A stretch of 64,000 bases of DNA, taken from Fidelibacterota bacterium UBA7301 (lineage in GTDB: Bacteria > Fidelibacterota > Marinisomatia > Marinisomatales > TCS55). Position 1 is the first letter of the stretch; the number at the start of each line of letters is the position of its first letter. This document shows positions 27,901 through 39,879 of this stretch, piece after piece. The stretch spans positions 130,028 through 194,027 of the forward strand of contig DKQT01000032.1 in the NCBI GenBank assembly GCA_002471845.1, given 5' to 3'. The notes beneath the pieces are model-generated. The model had not been told where the DNA came from and did not search any database. It saw nothing but the letters and a program-made list of their open reading frames with translations. The position numbers and the translations under genes are program-made.

Positions 27901-29303
27901 TAGTTAGCTGTTTTTTGCAGAATCCACTGGGTCATAAGCTTCATTGCTTCTTCATTGAATGTTTCTTCGATAATTCCGTATTCACCAATTGCTCCTGTTT
28001 CACAGATCTGGAATAAATGGTTCAGGTTTTTCAGTTCATGAATTTCATGATCTGTGTTTCCGCCACGCTCCAAAGCTGCTTTTATTTCTGACAAATTTTC
28101 TTTTGGCGGCACCTGCAGGTCCTTTTCACCATTGACTACCAGCACAGGAACTTTTACTTTCTCTAATATGGGCCGAGGATCAAGTGTAAGAAAAGTTCGC
28201 ATCCAAGGGGACAACAAAGTTTTTAATGATGTTTCAAATGTTTTAGGATTATAACCAATAATTTGTTGATCTTGCTCTGATAGGCTACCGTATGCTTTAG
28301 ATACCTCCAATAATTTTTTTAAGGCTTCATCATCATTTTTAATATCAACTACAATTTGCAACATGGCTAATTGGGTCTTTTTGTATGCTTCCAATCCTTC
28401 GGGTGAAATTTTGGTCTGTTTTAAAATAAGCTGGCCCTGTAGCTTTAAAATTTCCTTTCCTGTTAATCCTGTGCCTGCCATGAGTATAATAAAATCCACA
28501 TCTTTAGATTGGTTAGCAACTATGGGTGCAATAAGCCCACCTTCACTGTGCCCCGCTAGTCCAATGGTAGAAAAATCAAAGTTTGATTTTAGATATGCAA
28601 TAGCAGCAGCAGCGTCATTGGCAAAATCATAACTGGTGGCGGTAGCAAAGCCGCCCTCCGAATCACCCACACCTCGGTCATCATATCTTAATACGGCAAT
28701 TCCATTCCGGGTAAAATGATTTGATAAAACCAAAAACGGTTTGTGTCCCATGAGTTCCTCATCTCTGTTTTGTGGACCTGAACCGGAAATCAATACAACT
28801 ACAGGAAACGGCCCGTCACCCTCTGGTGTGGTGAGCGTACCCGCGAGCTTGATATTGGCCTTTGAATTTTTAAATACGACATCTTCAACATTATAAGGGA
28901 AATCTTTTGGTTCTTGGGGACGCTTCAAGGGTGCAATATTCAGTGGAAAAGATTTTCCACCTTGTGTCCAATTACCTTCGTATTGATCTGGCCCTGTTTG
29001 TATTCCTTCGTATTTTCCGCCGATTGAGGACACGTCAAAAACAATATTTGTGTCTGTTATCGTAACCTTTTCTACAGCTATACCATAAGCACCTTGGGCT
29101 GGACTATCCATACTTCCTAACAAATTTCCATCTGGATTTTGATATACATTTAGTACTAATGGAAGTTTGGCACCCATCACTTCCAACGTGCCGGATAATT
29201 TTTTAATCAAAACAGCATTATCTGGAATTTCAGCTACTTTGGGTTTACTGCAGCTTGTAAAAGTGAACCCAATGATTAATAAAATTGAAAAGACTTTTTT
29301 CAT
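27900..29303 (-). CDS. Alpha/beta-hydrolase lipoprotein embedded in the pur operon
   Basis: 467 residues with a lipoprotein signal (FTFTSCSK, Cys18), so it is exported and lipid-anchored. The N-terminal ~140 residues form a beta-rich domain often found before such hydrolases. The hydrolase domain has VVVLISGSGPQNRDEE (oxyanion region), RYDDRGVGDSEGG, and the nucleophile elbow GHSEGG near residue 251. The acid and histidine lie in VNGEKDLQVP and LKNLNHLFQ. The closest general group is the S9/S33-like dienelactone-hydrolase fold. It overlaps purM by four bases and purQ by one, so it is transcribed with purine genes although its role must be extracytoplasmic. Confidence 0.85.
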   Translation of the reverse strand: MKKVFSILLIIGFTFTSCSKPKVAEIPDNAVLIKKLSGTLEVMGAKLPLVLNVYQNPDGNLLGSMDSPAQGAYGIAVEKVTITDTNIVFDVSSIGGKYEGIQTGPDQYEGNWTQGGKSFPLNIAPLKRPQEPKDFPYNVEDVVFKNSKANIKLAGTLTTPEGDGPFPVVVLISGSGPQNRDEELMGHKPFLVLSNHFTRNGIAVLRYDDRGVGDSEGGFATATSYDFANDAAAAIAYLKSNFDFSTIGLAGHSEGGLIAPIVANQSKDVDFIILMAGTGLTGKEILKLQGQLILKQTKISPEGLEAYKKTQLAMLQIVVDIKNDDEALKKLLEVSKAYGSLSEQDQQIIGYNPKTFETSLKTLLSPWMRTFLTLDPRPILEKVKVPVLVVNGEKDLQVPPKENLSEIKAALERGGNTDHEIHELKNLNHLFQICETGAIGEYGIIEETFNEEAMKLMTQWILQKTAN

Positions 29304-30337
29304 GTAAGTGTCACTTTTTTATTACCATGAAAAACGGAACCAATCTCACAAACGTCCGTCAAATCCTTTAGCACATCTTTAACAATACCCACTTTCGCAT
29401 CATCCACAATAAAGACCATCCCAATTCCCATATTGAATGCACGGTACATTTCGTCTTCATCCACATCGCCGATGGATTGCATCACATTAAAAACAGGCAG
29501 GCTAGGCCAAGACCCTTTTTGAATTTCCACTCCGCACCCATCGGGCAAAATCCGCGGAATATTTTCCACCAAACCGCCGCCGGTAATATGGGCAACCCCT
29601 TTAATATCAACCCTTGCATCCAGCGCTGAAAACACGTGATTCGTATAATTAATATGCGGTTCCAACAAGGTGAGTCCCACAGATTTTTCCAATTCGGGAA
29701 TTGTATCGTTTACATTGTATCCGCCAATTTCAAAAAAGAGCTTTCGGGCAAAGGAATATCCATTGGTATGCAGCCCATTGGATGGCAATCCCAGCACCAC
29801 ATGGCCGGGCTGGATGTTTTCTCCTGTAATAATGTTATCTTTTTCAACCACGCCAGTAATAACGCCCACCAGGTCGTGCTCGCCGGGCAGATAGGTGTCG
29901 GGCATTTCTGCCGTTTCGCCCCCCACCAATGAAACACCGGTGTCTTTGCATGCTTTTACCATCCCGGAAACAATTATTTCTATAACAGCCGGATCCAGCC
30001 GGTCGTTTGCAATATAATCCAGAAAAGTCAGCGGCCGGGCACCCATGACCAAAATATCATTGGCGCAGGCACTCAATAGGTCAATGCCGATGGTGTCAAA
30101 TTTACCCAACTTCCTGGCAATAATGGTTTTTGTCCCCACACCGTCAATGCTTTGGACCATGACGGGATTTTTATATTTTTCTAAAATAGGTTTAAGGTCA
30201 TAAAGGGAACCGAAACTGCCCAGGCCCGTGAGCACATTGGGTGTGAAGGTGGACTTTACGCCACCCCTGATGCGTTCCACCGCTTCATTGCCGGCATCGA
30301 TATCAACACCGGCTGATTTGTAATCCAACTTACTCAT
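29300..30337 (-). CDS. purM: Phosphoribosylformylglycinamidine cyclo-ligase (AIR synthetase)
   Basis: A 345-residue ATP-dependent enzyme that closes the imidazole ring (FGAM to AIR). It has YKSAGVDIDAGNEAVERI at the N-terminus, GVGTKTIIARKL, SLVGGETAEMPDTY and AHITGGGLVENIPR. It belongs to the PurM/SelD-type ATP-binding superfamily shared with PurL, which is encoded directly upstream with a four-base overlap. Confidence 0.97.
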   Translation of the reverse strand: MSKLDYKSAGVDIDAGNEAVERIRGGVKSTFTPNVLTGLGSFGSLYDLKPILEKYKNPVMVQSIDGVGTKTIIARKLGKFDTIGIDLLSACANDILVMGARPLTFLDYIANDRLDPAVIEIIVSGMVKACKDTGVSLVGGETAEMPDTYLPGEHDLVGVITGVVEKDNIITGENIQPGHVVLGLPSNGLHTNGYSFARKLFFEIGGYNVNDTIPELEKSVGLTLLEPHINYTNHVFSALDARVDIKGVAHITGGGLVENIPRILPDGCGVEIQKGSWPSLPVFNVMQSIGDVDEDEMYRAFNMGIGMVFIVDDAKVGIVKDVLKDLTDVCEIGSVFHGNKKVTLT

Positions 30338-32666
30338 AGTTTATCTCGCAATCCGTTTGTCCAGGCTTCCCTTGCATTTAGAACCGGAAGATCAAGCGCT
30401 TCATTGATATTGATTGATTCCCCGCTGGTAGTCCCTATCTCAAAAACATCCAAACCGTGGGTTGAAAAACAAGTTTGGACTTTTTCAACATTTTCCCGAG
30501 ATATTTCTGCCACGAAACCGCCTGTTTCTGAAAAAAGAATTTTGGCAGGGGAAAGATCACTTTCAATGTTCACTTTACACCCGATGCTTTTTCCGAAAGT
30601 CATTTCCGCCAGAGCCGATGCAATGCCTCCATCACCAATATCGTGGCAGGATAAAACCAAGCCACCATCAATACAATCTGTCAGGGCAAAGACTTGGTTT
30701 TTAACTTCTTTCAAATTGGGTTTTGGCACGTTGGCACCTAGCTCATCAAAAAGAGTATAATAAACCGAGCCGCCCAATTCATCTTTCCGTTCGCCAACCA
30801 TTATAATAACAGAGTCCGAATTTTGAAAATGCATAGACACAGTTTTGTTCACATCTTTCAACCTACCCAAACAACTCACGATAGGACTGGGTGGAATGGC
30901 GCCATTTTTTGATTCGTTATAAAAACTTACATTCCCGGCGATGATGGGCGTGGCATCATTGGGATTATCTTTCAGTGTAATTGTATGACAAGCATCGGCA
31001 ATACCCCGAACGCTTTCCACAAACTCCCACATTTGATGGGGCTTTTCCGGGTTGCCGAAACAGAGGCAGTCCGATAGCGCGTGGGGTGTGGCGCCCACAG
31101 CAGCAACATTCCGCATGGCTTCCACCACCGCATTCACGCCGCCCCAATATGGATTAATAAGTCCGTATCGTGGATTATGATCTGTAGAAAGTGCAATTCC
31201 CACATTACGGATTTCTTCCGGATAATTTTCTGAATTGAATGGTGCCATGACACCGGCATCACCCAAGCCTGTTTCAGTATGAATCCGTCCTTGGACCTGT
31301 TTATCATAGGACTCAAAAACAGGCTTGCGACTAGCCATGTTTTCATGGGATAAAATATTGAGTAGCGTTTGATTATAATCAGGAGATTCAGGGATATTCG
31401 GTTCTGTAAAAGTATTTTCACGGGCTTCATAAGGTCGGTCGTATAAAAATCCTTCCGTTACTTCTTTCGCTTTTGCATTCACAATTTCTTCATTACCGTT
31501 GTGAACAATATACTGGCCGTCGCCACGGATCTTTCCGATAACTGATGCCCTGGCACCTTCACTCACCCCGGGAAGGTCGAATAACTTATTATAATGGTCT
31601 ACGATGAGTGGGGTGACATCCGGTGGAGAAACCCACATAAACCGTTCTTGGGTTTCGCTACAGAGATAGACAGACGGATGCAAGTTATCCATGCCGATGT
31701 GAACTTTGTCCATCCAAACTTCAGAGCCATAGCCGGACGTTTCCGCCAATTCCACGCTGGCGCAAGCCACACCCCCGGCGCCGAGGTCCTTGAAACCGAT
31801 ATTGTTAATCAACCCTTTTTCATTTAGGATATCAAACAGGGCATAGGACGATTTCAGCAAGTGCCGCTCTAAAAATGCATTGGGCTCCTGAACCGCTCCC
31901 TTGTTTTGTTCTTTCTTTTCTTCTTCCAGCTCCAATGAAGCAAAACTAGCACCACCAAATCCGCTGTTGTCGGTGGGCTTGCCAATCAGAATCAGATCAT
32001 ACCCATCAGCGTCTTTCGGCGCATAGGAATGAATAATGTGGTCTTCCCGGACAATGCCTAGGGTCACCAACGTGACCAGACAATTTTCGTTGTATCCTTC
32101 GTGATAATAAATATCCCCGCCGATGTTGGGAATGCCTAGCGGATTGCCGTAACCGGCAATACCTGCCACCACGCCGTCGTGGATCCATTTGGTTTTATTA
32201 TTTTTAATATCCCCGAACCGAAAGGAGTCGGTACAGGCGATCACTTCAGCGCCCATGCACATGACGTCCCGGACGTTACCACCCACGCCAGTAGCTGCCC
32301 CTTCATAGGGCACGATCTGGGATGGATGATTATGGGATTCATGGCTCATGACCACACACCAGCGGTGGCCGCTATTGTCGGTGGCAATAGCCACCACACC
32401 CGCATCTTCTTTGGCGCCGAGAACCACATCTGGGCCTTCGGTGGTAAACTGCTTTAAATGGGTTCGGCTGCTTTTATAGGCGCAGTGTTCAGAGCCTTGG
32501 ATGGAAAATAAAATAAGTTCCGCCAGAGACGGGGCCCGGCCCAGCATATCATTTTGAATTTTAAGGGTTTCTTCAGCGGTAAGGGGAACGTTTAGCTCAA
32601 CCAGCTTTGTTTTGATCTCTTGATCAGATAGGCCGGTGAAATCCACAAGTTCCTGTGTGAAGGACA

Positions 32667-32667
<1 letters not shown>
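30334..32667 (-). CDS. purL: Phosphoribosylformylglycinamidine synthase, small-type PurL
   Basis: 777 residues, the size of the bacterial small PurL that works with separate PurQ and PurS. The large ~1300-residue single-chain form has the glutaminase built in. Motifs are GSEHCAYKSSRTHLKQF, SHESHNHPSQIVPYEGAATGVGG and GDGGIASALAEM. It converts FGAR to FGAM using ammonia from PurQ. Small PurL needs PurS for complex formation, and the only PurS candidate nearby is the extension on purQ three genes downstream. Confidence 0.96.
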
Positions 32668-33959
<1,292 letters not shown>

Positions 33960-33999
33960 TTAAAGGGGATTGCTGGCTGGCCTTTGGTATGTGGAAAAA

Positions 34000-34028
34000 A
34001 GCATAAATTACATAATTTAGGCCAGCAA
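34000..34028 (-). promoter_or_regulatory. Candidate sigma-70-type promoter for the pur operon
   Basis: On the minus strand TTGCTG (34023-34028) and TATGCT (34000-34005) are 17 bases apart, 41 bases before the purA start. An 8-base inverted repeat, GCTGGCCT (33976-33983) and AGGCCAGC (34019-34026), brackets the -10 region and overlaps the -35. It could be an operator or leader hairpin. Only the spacing supports the call, as the boxes are imperfect. Confidence 0.35.
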
Positions 34029-34088
34029 GATTACGCTGAATTCACAGTAGGGTGAAAGCGGCAATTTGCCTAAAGAAGAATTTTTTTA

Positions 34089-37010
34089 TTAAAATGGATT
34101 AGTCAGGGCAAGTCGGAAATACCGCAGTGGTTTTTTATTATCCTTCCATTCGTCCAAAGTTTGTGCTTCTCCGCCGGAGAAAATCAGCGGACCCAAGGCA
34201 AATCGTAATTCATGTCCACCAGTTATAATCATTTTTTCTTTTTCTGAATCAGTGAACCATGCGTTACCAAAATCGGAGATTAAGTTTAATGATATTATTT
34301 TTGGTGCAATTGGAAATCGATATTCGATAGACCCAAAAATAAGCTTATCTCCCAAGCGATGGCCGGACCACCCGCGTGGATTATGGTTTTCAGGAAGAAA
34401 AACGCTTGGACCGATACCACTGATATAAATGGGCTGGTCATCTGTGAGACCCAGATAGTCTTGCACCGGAGGTTGGCCCGAATACATCATTGTTTTTAAC
34501 CTGAAAAACAAGGCCGTTTTTCCAACCGGAAGGTTGGCATACATATCGGCTTTAAAGCGGGTGTAGCTGAATTCTCCAAAAAGACTTTTGTTAGCGTAAT
34601 CCACTTGAGCTTGAAGACCAAACCCCTGTGTGGGGTGTAGGCCATTCCAAGCATGTGGGCGTTTGTTTGCCCAAATATACCCCAAAGATATCATACCTTC
34701 TTTCCCCGGATCAGGAATCGGTAAATTCACATATTCGCTTGTATCCAGAGGAATTAATTCACCTGTTTTTTTGTCCGTTTTTGTACCAACGGTAATACTG
34801 TGGTTAATGAATATTGCCGATAATGAAATCTCATGATTTGATGAAGGTGCTTCGCCAAAATTCATAGGATGAGCCAATGAAAAAGAAAGCCCATCCTTTA
34901 TGTCAACCATATATGCTTTATTATACCTTCGGAAGGCACCATCAATATTCCTTGAAAAATAAATGGTCCAAAGTGGGCCAAAATTTGCAGTGGTATATTC
35001 AAGCAATAATCCACTAGCCTTTATATTGGTTGGGTTGATATATCCTAAGGATGTAAATATATTCCTGCCAAGGGCATCCGTCCACGAGAACATGCCAATA
35101 GGTGAAGGCGTTGGCAAAACCATTGTGATATAAGACCGCATATGTTTTGTAAAATTATATTTCTGCGGATCAGAAATATCCGGCACTGAATCAGGCTTTT
35201 CATTCACGAAAGCCACATCCGGTCCCGCATTTAACCAAGAGGTGTAATTATCTCTTAATGAAAGGGGTTTCATGTTAGGTTCGCGGAAGGGGTCAACTTT
35301 GACCAATCGCACAGAATCCACATCCCCCAAAGAGGACGCCAGCAACAACGAATCGTTTGGCATCCACTGTTCTGTCCAGACCCCGTCCCCAGCGTCGGTG
35401 TTCACTGTTATATTTCCTGAGTTCAGATCTATAGTATGAATATTGGGGACCCCATTGGTATTGGATGTGTAAGAAATGGTTTTCCCATCCGGATGCCATA
35501 CCGGTGCAATATCCGCCACGACATCTGAAGTGATCCGGTCAAGTTTTTTGGTCTTGAAACCAAAGGTATATATATCCATGTTACCATTTTTGGGATTCAT
35601 GGCGAATGCAATTGAACTGCGGTCCGGCGATATGGATAAAAATGCGATCTGGGTATTGTCGGTAAAATTTGTCAGGGCCCTGGGTTCACCATCCGTGATA
35701 TCTAATGTATTAATATTGGATACATTATTATGGTGGGCCACATAGGCGACCATATTTGAATCTAACCAAATGGGATAAGTAGCTTTCATAGATTTGGTAA
35801 GCCAGCGGTGTTTTTTATTTTCAGTGTTATATATTTTTATATCGTATACCAAAGACTGGTTCTTGCCATAATGGTACTTGGAATAAACTAATTTTTTTCC
35901 ATCTTCAGACCAAGCCATGTTTTTATGGAATTGCCCAAAATCCACCTCATCCTTTTTCCACAACACTTTTTCTTTATAGGGTTTATCTAAAGCCAGAGAA
36001 TCCTTTTTTGTTTTGTTTTCTTTCTCTTTCAGCTTTTCAATATTTTTCTCCCATTTTTCAAATTGTTTCCGTTCTTCGGCCGTATCCCGCTTGGCGATAA
36101 TTAGGGACACATCATATTGGTCTTTATCAAATAAACCAAGCAATGCGATTTGGGAACTATCTTCATAAAAAGCAAAAGACTGCATTTTTTTAATGGGCAG
36201 GGTGATGACTTCTCCCATTTCTTTATAAGATTCTTTTTGGGAACGATAACCATAATAATAGGTATTCATATGGCGCCGCCAGTCCTCATTGAACTGGTCA
36301 ACGGTTATTCCCGTTGCTTTTTTAAATCCCGTGCCGAATGAAAATGTTTTTAAGTTATTGCGATAGGCCAATGTTTTTGTAATAGATGAATCACCAAACC
36401 GATCGGCCCAATACAGCATTTTTGAAAACCCATCGTGATGAGGATCCATTTCATTCATTTTATTTTTTAATACGTGTGTCTTATGTGAAAGATCGGCGCG
36501 ATGGGGACGCCAGCTTTCCGTTTCATATTCTGCTGTACCTTCAACAACCCACCCGGGGATGCCGGATAATAATCGACCCATTGGGTCAGGCACCCAGGAT
36601 TTGGTTTTATGCAAAAGAACAATATGCTGGAGTTCGTGAGATAGAACTTGTTCGAGCCACTTACCTTTTTCTAACCAGATGGCGGCATCATTTTGATCTA
36701 CCCAGATGAAGGTGTTATACATCCACGTGGCAAAACCATTCATAATCTCATCTTCTGTGGTGAAAATGATATCAATTCTTGGAATAGTATCCAGATCCAT
36801 CTGAGCCAACAATGTGGGACGAACGTGTTCAGCAATAATGGCTCCTTCTTTGGCGATACCCTCAATTCCCTGGTGGTAATGAATGTTAAAATGTTTTGTT
36901 GAAATGGTCTGCCACTTGAGTTCAGGGTGAACTCTGCCGGACATCATCCAGGTGCTCTGGGCAGTCAAAAGTGTCAAAAGACTTAAAAAAGGGAAGATCA
37001 ATTTTTTCAT
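34089..37010 (-). CDS. Peptidase-MA-like / TolB-propeller / outer-membrane barrel fusion
   Basis: 973 residues with a signal peptide (1-17). Residues ~35-250 are a gluzincin-type peptidase domain with the zinc motif HELQH and a second Glu in GWVVEGTAEYETESWRP. Residues ~265-620 contain TolB/WD40-like propeller blades (MAWSEDGKKLVYSK, WHPDGKTISYTSN and similar). The last ~300 residues read as transmembrane beta strands ending in RYFRLALTNPF, with a terminal aromatic residue as in Omp85 or surface-antigen barrels (FGSIEYRFPI, SDFGNAWF). One protein thus couples a peptidase to an outer-membrane barrel. The arrangement is known in Bacteroidetes-related bacteria, but its role is not established. 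Confidence 0.8.
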   Translation of the reverse strand: MKKLIFPFLSLLTLLTAQSTWMMSGRVHPELKWQTISTKHFNIHYHQGIEGIAKEGAIIAEHVRPTLLAQMDLDTIPRIDIIFTTEDEIMNGFATWMYNTFIWVDQNDAAIWLEKGKWLEQVLSHELQHIVLLHKTKSWVPDPMGRLLSGIPGWVVEGTAEYETESWRPHRADLSHKTHVLKNKMNEMDPHHDGFSKMLYWADRFGDSSITKTLAYRNNLKTFSFGTGFKKATGITVDQFNEDWRRHMNTYYYGYRSQKESYKEMGEVITLPIKKMQSFAFYEDSSQIALLGLFDKDQYDVSLIIAKRDTAEERKQFEKWEKNIEKLKEKENKTKKDSLALDKPYKEKVLWKKDEVDFGQFHKNMAWSEDGKKLVYSKYHYGKNQSLVYDIKIYNTENKKHRWLTKSMKATYPIWLDSNMVAYVAHHNNVSNINTLDITDGEPRALTNFTDNTQIAFLSISPDRSSIAFAMNPKNGNMDIYTFGFKTKKLDRITSDVVADIAPVWHPDGKTISYTSNTNGVPNIHTIDLNSGNITVNTDAGDGVWTEQWMPNDSLLLASSLGDVDSVRLVKVDPFREPNMKPLSLRDNYTSWLNAGPDVAFVNEKPDSVPDISDPQKYNFTKHMRSYITMVLPTPSPIGMFSWTDALGRNIFTSLGYINPTNIKASGLLLEYTTANFGPLWTIYFSRNIDGAFRRYNKAYMVDIKDGLSFSLAHPMNFGEAPSSNHEISLSAIFINHSITVGTKTDKKTGELIPLDTSEYVNLPIPDPGKEGMISLGYIWANKRPHAWNGLHPTQGFGLQAQVDYANKSLFGEFSYTRFKADMYANLPVGKTALFFRLKTMMYSGQPPVQDYLGLTDDQPIYISGIGPSVFLPENHNPRGWSGHRLGDKLIFGSIEYRFPIAPKIISLNLISDFGNAWFTDSEKEKMIITGGHELRFALGPLIFSGGEAQTLDEWKDNKKPLRYFRLALTNPF

Positions 37011-37090
37011 AACTGGATTAAGTGCTTATTTATAGAATTGGGGATTATTTTTTAAACAGACTAAAAAATCTATTTTTGTTGTCCGGGAAT

Positions 37091-37999
37091 TTAATCCGGC
37101 TGGGGAATACCGTTCTTTTGTTCTTTAAATACACCCAACACACCAATAATTACTAATACCGCACCACCAAAAGTCCAGCGTGTGACCGGTTCCCCCAAAA
37201 CTAAAAAACCAAGAATAACAGCTACAACGGGGTTAACAAAAGCATAAGTAAAAACAATGTTGGGTGGCAATAGTTTCAGTGCTTTTACAAAAGATGTGAA
37301 TGCTATCACAGAACCAAAAATAATGAGATAGCCCCAAGCCCACCATGCCGATGGCACGGGATTTGGTAACGGCTCAGAGATAATAAACGAGGTAATTAGT
37401 AGTGCAATGCTTCCGGAAAGCTGCTGGATCGCCGAACTGACTTCAGGTGAAGATTTGACATTTTTTCGCTTTTGATAGATAGACCCGGCGCCCCAACTGA
37501 GCCCGGCAATGACGAGCAAAAATCCACCCCAAAGGCTCTTCATATTTCCAGTCTGTATTGCAGGCCAATTGAGTACGGCGATACCCGCCACGCCGATCAA
37601 CAGAGATATGACAAGGAGCATTGTGGGCCGTTTTTTATCAATGATGGCTTCAATGATCGCCACCCAGATTGGCGTACAGGAAATTATCAGGGCCGCATAA
37701 CCGGATGTCACGGTGGTTTCTGCCAAGGCCACTAATCCATTCCCGCCCCACCACAGAGCCAGTCCAGAAACAGATAAAACAATCCACTCATCTTTGGTTA
37801 GACGAAGGGTTTGTTTTTGGATGAATTTTGCCAAAGTAATGAGGATTATACTACCGGCGAAAACACGGGTAGCGGACATAATAATGGGTGGGAACCCAGA
37901 CCCCTCCTGGACGGCTACGCGGATACCTAAGTAGGTGCTGCCCCAAACAACATAAACAATAAATAAATGAACTAGTCCGGATAAACTGAGTTTATTCAT
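37091..37999 (-). CDS. EamA/DMT-family transporter
   Basis: 302 residues with ten predicted membrane helices in two EamA repeats: VWGSTYLGIRVAVQEG in the first, and LSWGAGSIYQKR with FGSVIAFTSFVKALKLLPPNIVFTYAFVNPVVAV in the second. The family exports amino acids and other metabolites. It overlaps the preceding symporter fragment by eight bases, which suggests that before the disruption the two were coupled. Substrate unknown. Confidence 0.88.
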   Translation of the reverse strand: MNKLSLSGLVHLFIVYVVWGSTYLGIRVAVQEGSGFPPIIMSATRVFAGSIILITLAKFIQKQTLRLTKDEWIVLSVSGLALWWGGNGLVALAETTVTSGYAALIISCTPIWVAIIEAIIDKKRPTMLLVISLLIGVAGIAVLNWPAIQTGNMKSLWGGFLLVIAGLSWGAGSIYQKRKNVKSSPEVSSAIQQLSGSIALLITSFIISEPLPNPVPSAWWAWGYLIIFGSVIAFTSFVKALKLLPPNIVFTYAFVNPVVAVILGFLVLGEPVTRWTFGGAVLVIIGVLGVFKEQKNGIPQPD

Positions 38000-39023
38000 T
38001 TTTTATTAACCCCAGTTTTTCATATAAAAAGATGGTAAAAATATTAATGACCAGACCCCATACACCGGCATGGATACCCCAGGGCTTGGCGGGGACCGAC
38101 AACCCCAGTTTGTTAGCCACCATCATGCCTACGGCGAAAGCGGTGCCCAGGGCCATACCGGCCAAAATTGATTTTCCCCGAACACTTTTAATATGAAGGC
38201 CAAAAAAGATCGCCGGTGCGATTTGTATCAAAAGCTCCAGCTTGATCTCTAGGAGCCGCCAGATAGTTTGAGGTAAAATAATAGCAAGGTATACTGAAAA
38301 CGCCATGATTCCCCAAGAAATCATTTTCCCAAGATACGTGAGGTCAGCCTGACTTTTATTTGGCTTGAACCGAGCATAAAAGTCTTTCGTAATGATGGAT
38401 GACATGGATAGTAATGCTGAATCCACCGTGGACATGATAGCAGCAATGGTGGCTGATAAAAACAGGACCATTACGCTAGTGTCTATGGCGTCGCGGTTTC
38501 CTAAATCCTGGAGCACAAGTAAGGTAGCTTCTTCACTTGTTTGGCGGTCCAGCCCCGGAAAAAGGGCTAGGGCAGTGAGACCAACCACAACCATAAACAA
38601 AGTGGTGACCAAAGGCATAAATGCCATGATCTGGATCGATCGTTTGAGGGTCGTTTCATTACTGGCGGCATAGATACGCTGTACCGCGTGGGGATAAAGT
38701 GAAATTCCAAAGAAGCCTAAACATACGGTGCTGAACCAGGTTAATTTTTGGGTCCAGGTTGGCGGGGCCAATTTTTCCGGTGTTGAATCAGCCAATTGAT
38801 CAAAAATGAATTGAAAGCCGCCATATTCCATTTGAATGGTGAAAAAAATGGTAATTACCCCAGCCATGAGAATGATTCCCTGTAGCGCGTCCGTCCAGGC
38901 CACGCTGCGCACGCCTCCCAGCGTTTCATAGATGACCATGACCAGGGAAACAGCAATGATACCATAGGCAAAAGGAATAATGCCGCCGGTTACCGCCACA
39001 ACGATATATCCAATAGCCTTTAG
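37992..39023 (-). pseudogene. Sodium:solute symporter, C-terminal fragment
   Basis: The frame is open from a TTG at 39041, but SSS-family sequence begins at LKAIGYIVVAVTGG near 39023. It continues through ETLGGVRSVAWTDALQGIILM, a family signature, and ends in EKLGLIKNE with about eight helices. The N-terminal ~110 residues of the same protein lie at 40739-41065 on the same strand. Joining the two parts still leaves about 45-50 residues missing, judged from typical family spacing. The gene is therefore split by an insertion that also removed DNA. It is unlikely to give a working carrier. Confidence 0.8.
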
Positions 39024-39756
39024 AATAGTCACTCTTCTCAAAGTTATTTAAGTGGTGAACAAAGTCAGAAGAGGTGTAATATTTTTCTACTAGATTAACT
39101 TTTTTCCCATCAGATGAAATAAAGTATCCAAAATCGTATGTTCCAGGTTCTGTTTCCCTTACAAATTTACTAAACCTTTTTAAAAATTCTTCTACATCAG
39201 ATGACGAAAATCCTTTATTAACTTTTAATTCTGCTAAGCCAAGAACTCTTTGGGAACTTTTATTGACGGCCTCGGCAGCCTTTACTTCTCTGTCGATTAA
39301 ACTTGGATCAAAAAAATGATATGCAGAAACTATTTTTTCATTTTCAAAACGGAAGCCGTGATGAACAATAATTTTCACATCCTCACCCGTATACCTTCCC
39401 TTTCCTGACCATTGAAACCAGGCCATGGACCATGTAGTGCCGTTGTTATATTTAGCAGATGTAAGATTTATTCCTTCACTATCATTTTTAATGTTATCAA
39501 ATAAATCGTGATGTCCTTCAGCCGCTGAGAGCCATCCTTCTTTATCTACTTTGACATTATTAAAGTAGTATTCTCCAGAATCGTCTGAAATCATGTCTGC
39601 AATTTCACGAAATTTACCTTCAGAATATTTTTGCATTAATTGTTTAGTCATTTGAACTTCAGAACTACTGTCATCTAAAATGCCACTAAGATCGCCAGTT
39701 GGAATCTGATTACAACTCAGAAAGATTGTAGAAAGTAATAGTAAAATTTTTTTCAT
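38926..39756 (-). CDS. Lipoprotein with SnoaL-like and ABM-like domains, chimeric C-terminus
   Basis: 276 codons. A lipoprotein signal ends at Cys15 (IFLSCNQ). Residues ~35-155 resemble an NTF2/SnoaL-like domain, and ~170-245 resemble an antibiotic-biosynthesis-monooxygenase-like barrel (AELKVNKGFSSSDVEEFLKR, ETEPGTYDFGYFIS). From residue ~247 the sequence is the symporter gene read out of frame, rich in Cys, His and Trp (YRCGGN, LWYHCC). The natural end was lost at the insertion joint near 39023. Codon use is AT-rich, unlike the flanks. It may still be expressed, but with a nonsense tail. Confidence 0.65.
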   Translation of the reverse strand: MKKILLLLSTIFLSCNQIPTGDLSGILDDSSSEVQMTKQLMQKYSEGKFREIADMISDDSGEYYFNNVKVDKEGWLSAAEGHHDLFDNIKNDSEGINLTSAKYNNGTTWSMAWFQWSGKGRYTGEDVKIIVHHGFRFENEKIVSAYHFFDPSLIDREVKAAEAVNKSSQRVLGLAELKVNKGFSSSDVEEFLKRFSKFVRETEPGTYDFGYFISSDGKKVNLVEKYYTSSDFVHHLNNFEKSDYSKGYWIYRCGGNRRHYSFCLWYHCCFPGHGHL

Positions 39757-39879
39757 TATAATTGATTTATGTTTTGATCTAAATATACAAATTATATTCT
39801 ATATCCCTCACCTTAATGAATATGCTAATAATTCTAGGTTATAATAGAATAGTCTATTACAAAAGAAATGAAATAAAAA

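Noticed and set aside
33960..34088. Purine riboswitch or guanine-sensing leader before purA
   Set aside because: No conserved riboswitch core is visible; only an 8-base inverted repeat and a weak promoter.
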